Below are positions 8,420 to 17,324 of a stretch of DNA of 64,000 nt, in pieces (positions within the stretch are counted from its first letter, which is position 1; the number at the start of each line of letters is the position of its first letter). A program made the translations under genes and the position numbers. Origin of the DNA: SZUA-430 sp964647355 (GTDB taxonomy: Bacteria > Pseudomonadota > Alphaproteobacteria > Micropepsales > Micropepsaceae); assembly GCA_964647355.1 (NCBI GenBank), contig CAZYGK010000006.1, forward strand, positions 14,246 to 78,245, given 5' to 3'. Below the pieces are notes generated by a model, which saw only the letters and a program-made list of their open reading frames with translations, had not been told where the DNA came from and did not search any database.

Positions 8420-9639
8420 GCGAAGATCGCCCGAGCCTTATGCAGAGCCTCGATCAAAACATCGACCTCAGCCCGCGTATTGTAAAAAGCAAACGACGCC
8501 CGCGCGGTCGCGGGCACGCCAAGCCGCTCCATCAGCGGCTGCGCGCAATGGTGTCCCGCGCGCACCGCCACCCCGTGGCGGTCGACCACCGTCGCCACGT
8601 CATGCGCGTGCGCCCCATCCATCGTGAACGAGATGATCGAACCCTTCCCCGGCGCCTGACCCTGGATCCTGATCCAGTTCAACGCCGCGAACCGCGCGGT
8701 CGCATAGTCGAGCAGGTCGTGCTCCTGCGCCACGAGCTCGGCGCGGTTGAACGAACGGATATAGTCGATGGCAGCACCCAGGCCCACGGCTTCGATGATC
8801 GGCGGCGTGCCCGCCTCGAACCGCTGCGGCAAGCCTCCGTACGTGATGTGATCCTTGAAAACTTCATCGATCATCTCGCCGCCGCCACGAAACGGCGGCA
8901 GCCGCTCGGCCCACTCGCGCTTCATATAGAGGAAGCCGATGCCGGTCGGCCCGTAGAGTTTGTGCCCTGTGCCGACATAGAAATCGCATTCCAGGAACTG
9001 TACATCGATCGCTTGGTGCACCGACGCCTGACAGCCATCGAACAGCACCGGTATGCCGCGCGCATGCGCCGCGCGCGCGATCGCCTTTGCCGGCGTCACG
9101 GTCCCCAGCACATTCGACATATGCGTGACCGCAACGATCTTCGTCCGCGGCGAAAGCAACGCCTCGAACGCCGCAAGATCGAACCCGCCGTCGTCCCGGA
9201 TCGGCGCCCAGCGGATCACCGCCCCTTTGCGCTCGCGCAGGAAATGCCACGGCACGATGTTCGAATGATGCTCCATCTCCGAGAGCACAATCTCGTCGCC
9301 CTCGCCGATGGATTGACCCAGCGAATTCGCAACGAGATTGATCGCGTCCGTACCGCCGCCGGTAAAGACGACTCGATTGACGGCGGGTGCGTTGATGAAC
9401 GAGCGCACCTTCTCGCGCGCAGCCTCGTAAGCCTCGGTCGCAGCGTTCGATAGCGCATGCAATCCGCGATGCACATTGGCGTAGGAGCCCCGCATCATCT
9501 CCGTCATCGCATCGATCACGGCCTGCGGCTTCTGCGCCGACGCTGCGTTGTCGAGATAGACGAGAGGCTTCCCGTTCACCTGCCGCTGCAGGATCGGAAA
9601 GTCTGCACGAACCTGGGCGATGTCGAAAGCGCGCGTCAT
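8416..9639 (-). CDS. sufS: SufS cysteine desulfurase (group II)
   Basis: PLP-dependent desulfurase supplying sulfur to SufBCD, 407 residues. The PLP lysine is in GTGHKLYGP (Lys227) and the catalytic cysteine in RAGHHCAQP (Cys365), the group II pattern. ATG 9639 overlaps the sufD stop in an ATGA arrangement, so the open frame extending to 9681 is not the start. Group II enzymes usually need SufE or SufU as sulfur acceptor; none is in the window, although a second desulfurase is encoded in the same operon. Confidence 0.95.
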   Translation of the reverse strand: MTRAFDIAQVRADFPILQRQVNGKPLVYLDNAASAQKPQAVIDAMTEMMRGSYANVHRGLHALSNAATEAYEAAREKVRSFINAPAVNRVVFTGGGTDAINLVANSLGQSIGEGDEIVLSEMEHHSNIVPWHFLRERKGAVIRWAPIRDDGGFDLAAFEALLSPRTKIVAVTHMSNVLGTVTPAKAIARAAHARGIPVLFDGCQASVHQAIDVQFLECDFYVGTGHKLYGPTGIGFLYMKREWAERLPPFRGGGEMIDEVFKDHITYGGLPQRFEAGTPPIIEAVGLGAAIDYIRSFNRAELVAQEHDLLDYATARFAALNWIRIQGQAPGKGSIISFTMDGAHAHDVATVVDRHGVAVRAGHHCAQPLMERLGVPATARASFAFYNTRAEVDVLIEALHKARAIFA

Positions 9640-10928
9640 GACAACGCCCCCGCGACCACCGCCATACGCGCCGCAAGCCAAGCCTCGACGGAGGCGCGAT
9701 AGGGATCAGGCAACCGCTCCGTCACCTCACCCAGAAACGCGCCAACCAACATGTTGCGCGCTTCTTGCTCGGGGATACCGCGTGCGCGCAGATAGAACAG
9801 CTGGTTCGCATCAAGCGCGCCCACCGCAGCCCCATGCCCGCACTTCACGTCGTCCGCGAAAATTTCTAGCTCGGGCTTTTGGTCGATCTCGGCGTGCGGC
9901 GTCAGCAGCAGCGCGCGCGACATCTGATGACTGTCGGACTTCTGCGCCTCCGGCTTCACGATCACCCGCCCTTGGACGACGCCGTGTCCGCTGCCCGATG
10001 CGACACCCTTGGCAAGGATGCGGCTCGTCGTGTGCGGCGCCTCGTGCACCACTTCCAATGTGAAGTCCGTATGCTGCCCCTCTCCCGCGGCGTAGGCGCA
10101 AGCGTGTGCAAAAGCGGCGCCCGGCCCTGTCAGCCTTGCGGTCGCCTGCTGACGTGCGAGCGCAGCGCCGGACGACGCCCCGATTCCCCGATACGATGCA
10201 TCGCGAGCAACGTCGATGCTATCCGCGCGCACGACAACGCCCGCACCCTCGCTCGCCGTCACCCGCAGGTGCCGCAGCCGCGCGCCACGCTCCAAGCTGA
10301 TCGCTGTCACGGTGCTCGCAAAGCTCGCCGTCGCCCCGCCGTCGTCAACCTCAACCAGCGTAAGCTCGGCACCCTCCTCCAAGGCGATCACGTTGCGCGT
10401 ATGCGCCATCGCCGCTTCGTTCAAGGACGAACGCAGCAACACCGGCAGTTGCACCTGCATCCCCTTACCCACGCGGATCAGCGCACCGTCGCTCGCAAAG
10501 GCGAGATTCAGGTTCTCGACTGCATCGGCCGTCGGCTGCAACCACTGCCTCAGCCACAGCGAAGGCATCGCCAACGCCTCGGCCAAACTGATCACCTCAA
10601 GCCCATCCGGCAGATCATCCGGCACAGCGCCCACTTTGCCGCCGACCAAGTGCAAGCGGTGCGCCCGTAGCCCCTCGAACACGTCGGGACCAGCAACGCC
10701 CTGTCCCGTCGCCAGATCGAGCCCCCACGGAACCTTGTTCCTGAAGTCGGTGTACTTCCACGCCTCGACGCGTCTGTGCGGCAGCCCATCGCGCGTGACA
10801 CGGTTGAGCGCCTCCGCGCGAAGCGGCTGCAACCACGACGCACCCGGAAGCTGCGCACGCACCTTCGAGAACAGCGCGACCAGCGCGCTTTCCGGCGTCA
10901 CGTCCATGGTGGTCTCAACCGCCGCCAT
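9636..10928 (-). CDS. sufD: SufD, SufBCD scaffold subunit
   Basis: 430 residues, SufB/SufD beta-helix family, with the C-terminal part carrying KSDSHQMSRALLL, DDVKCGHGAAVGALDANQLFYLRARGI and ARNMLVGAFLGEV. It forms the scaffold with SufB and SufC. ATG 10928 shares one base with the sufC stop (TGATG); a TTG one codon upstream is the alternative. The stop overlaps sufS. Confidence 0.94.
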   Translation of the reverse strand: MAAVETTMDVTPESALVALFSKVRAQLPGASWLQPLRAEALNRVTRDGLPHRRVEAWKYTDFRNKVPWGLDLATGQGVAGPDVFEGLRAHRLHLVGGKVGAVPDDLPDGLEVISLAEALAMPSLWLRQWLQPTADAVENLNLAFASDGALIRVGKGMQVQLPVLLRSSLNEAAMAHTRNVIALEEGAELTLVEVDDGGATASFASTVTAISLERGARLRHLRVTASEGAGVVVRADSIDVARDASYRGIGASSGAALARQQATARLTGPGAAFAHACAYAAGEGQHTDFTLEVVHEAPHTTSRILAKGVASGSGHGVVQGRVIVKPEAQKSDSHQMSRALLLTPHAEIDQKPELEIFADDVKCGHGAAVGALDANQLFYLRARGIPEQEARNMLVGAFLGEVTERLPDPYRASVEAWLAARMAVVAGALS

Positions 10929-11677
10929 CAAGCCGCCTTCACGATTTCGTCGTACCCGCGCTTCTCAAGCTCGAGAGCAAGCTCCGGCCCACCCGACTTC
11001 GCAATGCGTCCAGCAGCCAGCACATGCACCCGGTCCGGCACGATATGATCGAGCAGCCGCTGATAGTGCGTGATCACGAGGAAGCTGCGGTCCGGCGCCC
11101 GAAGAGCGTTCACGCCGTTCGAAACGACTTTCAACGCATCGATGTCGAGGCCAGAGTCCGTCTCATCCAGGATTGCAAGCCGCGGCTTGAGCATCGCCAT
11201 CTGCAGCACTTCGTTGCGCTTCTTCTCGCCGCCTGAGAATCCGACATTCACGGCCCGCTTCACCATTTCGTCGGACATCTGGAGCTTCTCGCGCTCTTCC
11301 TTGAAGCGTTTGAGGAACGTCACCGCGTCCAGTTCAGCCTCGCCCCGCGCCTTCAACTGCGCATTCAAAGCGGTGCGCAGGAAGTTGATCGTGGTGACAC
11401 CCGGTATCTCCACCGGATACTGCATCGCCAAGAAGATGCCCGCCGCCGCCCGTGCCTCGGTGTTCAACTCAAGGAGATTCTGCCCCCGGAACACGACGCT
11501 ACCCTGGGTCACCTCATAGCCAGCACGGCCGGCCAGAACGTAGGACAGCGTCGACTTGCCGGAACCATTCGGCCCCATGATCGCGTGCACCTCGCCTTCG
11601 CCGAGCGAAAGCGTGAGCCCCTTCAGAATCTTCTTGCCGTCGACCGTGACGTGCAGATCGTTGACTTCAAGCATCAT
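10928..11677 (-). CDS. sufC: SufC, Fe-S assembly ATPase
   Basis: ABC-type ATPase of the SufBCD complex, 249 residues. Walker A GPNGSGKST, signature FSGGEKKRNE, Walker B LAILDETDSGLDIDAL. The start is ATG 11677 (or the adjacent ATG 11674), overlapping the stop of the preceding small membrane protein; the frame extends upstream to 11761 but only as a shadow of that gene. Confidence 0.96.
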   Translation of the reverse strand: MMLEVNDLHVTVDGKKILKGLTLSLGEGEVHAIMGPNGSGKSTLSYVLAGRAGYEVTQGSVVFRGQNLLELNTEARAAAGIFLAMQYPVEIPGVTTINFLRTALNAQLKARGEAELDAVTFLKRFKEEREKLQMSDEMVKRAVNVGFSGGEKKRNEVLQMAMLKPRLAILDETDSGLDIDALKVVSNGVNALRAPDRSFLVITHYQRLLDHIVPDRVHVLAAGRIAKSGGPELALELEKRGYDEIVKAA

Positions 11678-11930
11678 CCCAATTGCCCTTATACGGACCA
11701 ACCTCGCGCCCTTTGCGGCGGAACAGGTTGCCGATGAAAAACGCCACGGCTGACGCGGCACCCACGATCAGCGCCACCACCAGCAGCGTCGACGCGACGA
11801 TCGCGATGAGCGCCAGAACGGCCACCGCCACGGCAAGCACGCCAGCAGCACTCAACCAGCCGCGCCACCCGCGCGGCTTGAAATACGCCCAGTTGATCGT
11901 CACCCGAGGCAAGTCGCGCGGATCGGTCAT
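11667..11930 (-). CDS. Small two-segment membrane protein inside the suf operon
   Basis: 87 residues. The central part is strongly hydrophobic with two membrane segments (LSAAGVLAVAVAVLALIAIVA and TLLVVALIVGAASAVAFFIG), flanked by charged ends (…WRGW… and NLFRRKGREVGPYKGNWDDA). It sits between sufB and sufC and overlaps the sufC start by 11 bp, so it is very likely translated with it. I know of no assigned function. Its own upstream gap contains the paired palindromic repeats. Confidence 0.72.
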   Translation of the reverse strand: MTDPRDLPRVTINWAYFKPRGWRGWLSAAGVLAVAVAVLALIAIVASTLLVVALIVGAASAVAFFIGNLFRRKGREVGPYKGNWDDA

Positions 11931-11943
11931 CTCAAACGCTCCT

Positions 11944-12036
11944 CCTGGGACCGCGGGCGGCCCCGCCCGCTCTTCCAGCGTTGGCGCCGCACAGATCCAG
12001 AAAGTAAGAGCGGGCGAGGCCGCTCGCGGTCCCAGG
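11944..12036. repeat. Inverted pair of 31-bp palindromic repeats
   Basis: Copy A at 11944-11974 and copy B at 12006-12036 are inverted relative to each other, 29 of 31 positions matching, with a 31-bp spacer. Each copy can fold alone: A holds GCGGGCG-GCCC-CGCCCGC, a perfect 7-bp stem with a 4-base loop; in B the stem keeps pairing through one G-T wobble. The arrangement resembles REP/BIME elements. It fills the 111-bp gap between sufB and the small membrane gene. A third copy is at 52054-52084. Confidence 0.8.
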
Positions 12037-12041
12037 AAGGA

Positions 12042-13493
<1,452 letters not shown>

Positions 13494-13500
13494 CGCGCCC

Positions 13501-14652
13501 TCATGCCGCCGCGCGCGCTTCGGCGCGCTTGACGATTCTGATCCATGCCTCCGCGAACGCGTCCAAGTCCTGCTCGCGCGTGTTCCAGCCAAAGCTCACC
13601 CGGATCGCGCATGCGGCGAGCGCTGGCTCCACACCCATCGCGGTCAGCACGTGGCTCTGCGTCACCTTGCCGGACGAGCACGCCGCCCCCGCACTCACCG
13701 AGAACCCGTCGAGATCGAGCGCTATCACCATGTTTTCCGCCGGCACGCCTGGCGCAGCGACGCAGACCGTATTCGCCAAGCGCTCGGCTTCCGCTCCAAA
13801 CACCACGGCGCGCGGCACTGCGCTCGACAGCTTGTGCTCAAGCGCTGTGCGCCAGCCAGCATTGAGCCGGCTGCGTTGCGCCGCTTCCACCGCCGCGCCG
13901 AAGCCGGCGATAGCGGCGACATTTTCGGTCCCGGCCCGCCGCCCGAACTCTTGGCCCCCGCCGCGAATTTGCGACGCAAGCGGCACACCGGAACAAACGA
14001 CAAGCGCCCCGACACCTTGCGGTCCGCCGAGCTTATGCGCGTTGAACGACAGATAATCGGCGCGGAGCGCGCCAACGGCGACATCGACTTTCCCGACCGC
14101 CTGCACCGCGTCGCAGTGGACGAGCGCACCGGCAGCACGCGCAAGCGCAGCGGCTTCCGAAACCGGTTGGATGACGCCAGTTTCGTTGTTCGCCGCCATC
14201 ACCGAGACAAGCGCGCGCCCCCTGCCTTCGTTCAACAAACTGCGTAGTGCCGCCAAATCGACAACACCCGCGGACGTCGCGGGACACACAGCCACACGCA
14301 ACCCCGGCACGGTCTCCTCGCACAACACCGCGGTCGCACGCACGGACTCATGCTCGATGGCCGACACGATAAGCCGCGTGATACGCGCGCCCGCCGCCGC
14401 CGCGCCCTGCACCGCGCCGCGCAGCGCAAGGGCATTGGATTCCGACCCGCCACTCGTAAAGATCACGTCGTCGGCAGCCGCGCCGACGGCATCCGCCACC
14501 TGACGCCGCGCCCGCTCGATCGTCGCGCGCGCGCCACGCCCGTCCGCGTGCACCGAAAGCGCGTTCCCGGGCGCATCCAGCGCCGCAAGCATCGCCGCCC
14601 GCGCTTCGGAGCGCAGTGGCGACGTCGCGTTATGGTCGAAATAGACGCGCAT
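13501..14652 (-). CDS. NifS/IscS-type cysteine desulfurase (group I)
   Basis: 383 residues, second PLP desulfurase of the operon. The PLP lysine is in FNAHKLGGP (Lys197); the catalytic cysteine lies in the flexible loop SAGAACSSGKV (Cys315), the group I pattern. It differs from SufS in these motifs and is only distantly similar to it. It lies 2 bp after iscR and 7 bp before sufB. Operons of the form iscR-nifS-like-sufB-…-sufS are common in alphaproteobacteria. Whether it feeds SufBCD or another sulfur pathway is not shown by the sequence. Confidence 0.9.
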   Translation of the reverse strand: MRVYFDHNATSPLRSEARAAMLAALDAPGNALSVHADGRGARATIERARRQVADAVGAAADDVIFTSGGSESNALALRGAVQGAAAAGARITRLIVSAIEHESVRATAVLCEETVPGLRVAVCPATSAGVVDLAALRSLLNEGRGRALVSVMAANNETGVIQPVSEAAALARAAGALVHCDAVQAVGKVDVAVGALRADYLSFNAHKLGGPQGVGALVVCSGVPLASQIRGGGQEFGRRAGTENVAAIAGFGAAVEAAQRSRLNAGWRTALEHKLSSAVPRAVVFGAEAERLANTVCVAAPGVPAENMVIALDLDGFSVSAGAACSSGKVTQSHVLTAMGVEPALAACAIRVSFGWNTREQDLDAFAEAWIRIVKRAEARAAA

Positions 14653-14654
14653 CG

Positions 14655-15125
14655 TCAGGCCGCCACGTGCTCCTTGGCACCATTCGTGTGCTCATGTTGC
14701 CGGCTCATGCCAAGGACCCGCTTGTTAACGACATCCGCAAGCGTAACCGCATTCAGAAAGATATGAATCTGCCGGCCAAGCTCTTCCCACAGATCGTGCG
14801 TAATGCAGCGGCCCTGTTGCCCCGTGCAGCCGCGCGGCGACCCAAGATCGCACCGCGTCGCTTTGATGGGCTCGTCGACCGCCAGCATGATGTCGGCGAT
14901 ACGCGTTTCCTCCGGTGAGCGCGCCAAGCGATAGCCACCCCCGGGCCCGCGCGCGCTGACGACGAGCCCGCCACGCCGCAACCGCGCAAACAACTGCTCC
15001 AGATAGGAGAGCGAAATCTCCTGCCGCTGGGCGATCTCATTCAACGCCACCGGTTTGCCGTTCGCGTTGCGCGCCAGATCGACCATCGCCATGACGGCAT
15101 ATCGGCCCTTGGTGCTCAGATTCAC
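14655..15125 (-). CDS. iscR: IscR-type Fe-S regulator (Rrf2 family)
   Basis: 156 residues from the GTG at 15125 (GAGGAG 9 bases upstream). The winged helix covers about residues 1-80 (STKGRYAVMAMVDLARN; QRQEISLSYLEQLFARLRRGGLV). Cluster ligands: three cysteines and a histidine in CDLGSPRGCTGQQGRCITH, with C-x7-C-x6-C-x2-H spacing, longer than E. coli C-x5-C-x5-C-x2-H but with the same ligand order. It should sense [2Fe-2S] status and repress its own operon. An IscR type 1 site overlaps the promoter at 15244-15276. Confidence 0.9.
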   Translation of the reverse strand: MNLSTKGRYAVMAMVDLARNANGKPVALNEIAQRQEISLSYLEQLFARLRRGGLVVSARGPGGGYRLARSPEETRIADIMLAVDEPIKATRCDLGSPRGCTGQQGRCITHDLWEELGRQIHIFLNAVTLADVVNKRVLGMSRQHEHTNGAKEHVAA

Positions 15126-15243
15126 CGCGCCAATCTCCTCTTCTCTAAGGGCGCCCAGGCGGCTGGCCCACCCATGCGGGATTTTCTTGCTTTTTCGCCT
15201 AGGACCCGTGGTAGAAAGCGCGCCCAATCGCTTTCCGCCGCGC

Positions 15244-15272
15244 GATATAGATTTCCCGAGTGCAGTGGTCAA
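15244..15272 (-). promoter_or_regulatory. Sigma70-type promoter of the iscR-suf operon
   Basis: On the minus strand TTGACC (15267-15272), a 17-bp spacer, then TATATC (15244-15249). Transcription would start near 15237, giving a leader of about 110 nt before the iscR GTG. Confidence 0.7.
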
Positions 15273-15276
15273 GTAT
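15252..15276 (-). promoter_or_regulatory. IscR type 1 operator
   Basis: 25 bp beginning ATACTTGACC and ending ACTCGGGAAA on the minus strand, separated by ACTGC. It fits most positions of the IscR type 1 consensus (ATASYYGACT, five central bases, then AGTCRRSTAT) and, as I recall it, closely resembles the E. coli iscR promoter site. It covers the -35 element, as expected for repression by holo-IscR. Confidence 0.7.
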
Positions 15277-15403
15277 TCTGCCGCGGATTTCCGCAACCCG
15301 CGGCTAATCCATTGGACTGGAAGCCTTTTCGAGCGGCGCCTCTGGACCCCACATCCCGAGACTGCGAATCGGAAATACGTGCCGAAACTAGAGGTGAGCC
15401 CGA

Positions 15404-16063
15404 ATGCCTGACGTGATTTTCGCCGGACCTGCCGGGCGCCTAGAAGGCAAATACCAGCATCAGAAGCACAAGTCGGCACCGATCGCACTCATCCTGCACC
15501 CGCACCCGCAGCACGGCGGCACGATGAACAATCCCGTCTCGTACGAGATGTTCTACTGCTTCCAGCGGCGCGGCTGCTCGGTGCTACGCTTCAATTTCCG
15601 CGGCGTCGGCCGCAGCCAGGGCACGTTCGACGGCGGTATCGGCGAACTCTCGGACGCTGCCGCAGCACTCGACTGGCTGCAGATGATGAACCCAGGCGCG
15701 CAGACTTGCTGGGTCGCGGGCTTCTCGTTCGGCGCCTGGATCGGCATGCAGCTCTTGATGCGCCGCCCCGAAATCCACGCATTCATTTCCGTCGCGCCGC
15801 CCGCGAACATCTACGACTTCACGTTCTTGGCGCCCTGCCCCGCGTCGGGCCTGATCGTCCACGGCCGCAACGACCAAGTGTCGCCGGAAGCCGATGTACA
15901 GAAGCTGGTGGACCGCCTGAACGCGCAACGAGGGATCAAGATCACGCAGGTCAAGATCGAAGGCGCGAACCACTTCTTCGACCAAAACCGCCCCGACCTC
16001 GTGAAATCGATCGAAGACTACCTCGACATGCGCATGCCGCCGGTCGAGGAACCAACCGTTTAG
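15404..16063 (+). CDS. Alpha/beta hydrolase
   Basis: 219 residues. Alpha/beta hydrolase fold: oxyanion region LILHPHPQHGGTMNN, FRGVGRSQG, nucleophile elbow GFSFGAW (Ser at about residue 107), an Asp in HGRNDQVSP and a His in EGANHFF. No signal peptide. ATG 15404 has GAGGTGAG upstream. It is transcribed divergently from iscR and is followed 10 bp later by tyrS. The substrate is unknown. Confidence 0.85.
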   Translation: MPDVIFAGPAGRLEGKYQHQKHKSAPIALILHPHPQHGGTMNNPVSYEMFYCFQRRGCSVLRFNFRGVGRSQGTFDGGIGELSDAAAALDWLQMMNPGAQTCWVAGFSFGAWIGMQLLMRRPEIHAFISVAPPANIYDFTFLAPCPASGLIVHGRNDQVSPEADVQKLVDRLNAQRGIKITQVKIEGANHFFDQNRPDLVKSIEDYLDMRMPPVEEPTV

Positions 16064-16073
16064 GACGACGCCT

Positions 16074-17324
16074 ATGAGCGCGTTCCGCTCCGCCTTTATG
16101 AACGAGTTCGCCGCGCGCGGGCACCTGCATCAATGCACGAACGAGGAAGGCCTCGACGCGCTGATGGCGAAGGAGCGGGTCGCGGGCTACATCGGCTTCG
16201 ACTGCACCGCGCCCAGCCTGCATATCGGCAACCTGACGCAGATCATGCGCCTGCGCGTGCTGCAGCGCAGCGGCCACAAGCCCATCGTCGTGGTCGGCGG
16301 CGGAACGACGAAGGTCGGCGACCCCTCCGGCAAGGACGAAACGCGCCAGCTCCTGACCGACGCCGTGATCGAGGCAAACAAAGAACGCCACAAAGAAATC
16401 TACCGCCGCTTCTTGAAGTTCGGCGACGGGCCCACCGACGCGATCATGGTCGACAACGCCGAGTGGCTCGACAAGCTCGAATATGTGCCATTTCTGCGCG
16501 ACATCGGGCGCCACTTCACGATCAACCGCATGATCACGATGGACAGCGTGAAGCTCCGGCTCGACCGCGAGCAGCCGCTGACGTTCCTCGAATTCAACTA
16601 CATGATCATGCAGTCCTACGATTTTGTGGAACTGTTCCGCCGCTATGGCTGCCGCCTGCAGATGGGCGGCTCTGACCAATGGGGCAACATCGTCTCCGGC
16701 ATCGACCTCGCGCGCCGCACTGACAACGCGGAGCTGTTCGGCCTGACCTCGCCGCTGATCACCACGTCGTCGGGCGCCAAGATGGGCAAGTCGGTGTCGG
16801 GCGCCGTGTGGCTCTCGGCCGACATGCTGTCGCCCTACGAGTATTGGCAGTACTGGCGCAACGTGGAAGATGCCGACGTCGGCCGCTTCCTGCGCATCTT
16901 CACGGACATGCCGTTGCACGAAATCGCGCGCCTTGAGGCCTTGCAAGGCGCCGAACTCAACGATGCCAAGAAAGTGCTCGCCACCGAAGCAACTGCGCTG
17001 TGCCATGGGCGCGCCGCCGCCGACCAAGCGGCAGAGACGGCACGCCAAACATTTGTCGAAGGCGCCACCTCGGCGAACCTGCCCACCGTCGAAGTCCCGA
17101 AGGCGGAGATTGCCGGCGGCATCGGCGTCCTCGCGGCCTTCACACGCGCGGGCCTCACGTCGTCGAACGGCGACGCGCGGCGTCAGATCGCCGGCGGCGG
17201 TTTGCGCGTGAACGACGAAGCGGTGACGGACGACAAACTAACGCTGAACGCACAGCACCTGCGTGACGGCGTCATCAAGCTGTCGCTGGGCAAGAAAAAG
17301 CACGTTCTTCTGCGCCAGACCTAG
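16074..17324 (+). CDS. tyrS: Tyrosyl-tRNA synthetase
   Basis: 416 residues, class I synthetase that charges tRNA-Tyr. HIGH-like signature HIGN at residues 50-53, KMSKS-like KMGKS at 236-240, tyrosine pocket GGSDQWGNI, and a C-terminal S4 RNA-binding domain (…SSNGDARRQIAGGGLRVNDEAV…). It forms a probable two-gene unit with the hydrolase upstream and overlaps the convergent YhdP-like gene by 4 bp. Confidence 0.96.
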   Translation: MSAFRSAFMNEFAARGHLHQCTNEEGLDALMAKERVAGYIGFDCTAPSLHIGNLTQIMRLRVLQRSGHKPIVVVGGGTTKVGDPSGKDETRQLLTDAVIEANKERHKEIYRRFLKFGDGPTDAIMVDNAEWLDKLEYVPFLRDIGRHFTINRMITMDSVKLRLDREQPLTFLEFNYMIMQSYDFVELFRRYGCRLQMGGSDQWGNIVSGIDLARRTDNAELFGLTSPLITTSSGAKMGKSVSGAVWLSADMLSPYEYWQYWRNVEDADVGRFLRIFTDMPLHEIARLEALQGAELNDAKKVLATEATALCHGRAAADQAAETARQTFVEGATSANLPTVEVPKAEIAGGIGVLAAFTRAGLTSSNGDARRQIAGGGLRVNDEAVTDDKLTLNAQHLRDGVIKLSLGKKKHVLLRQT

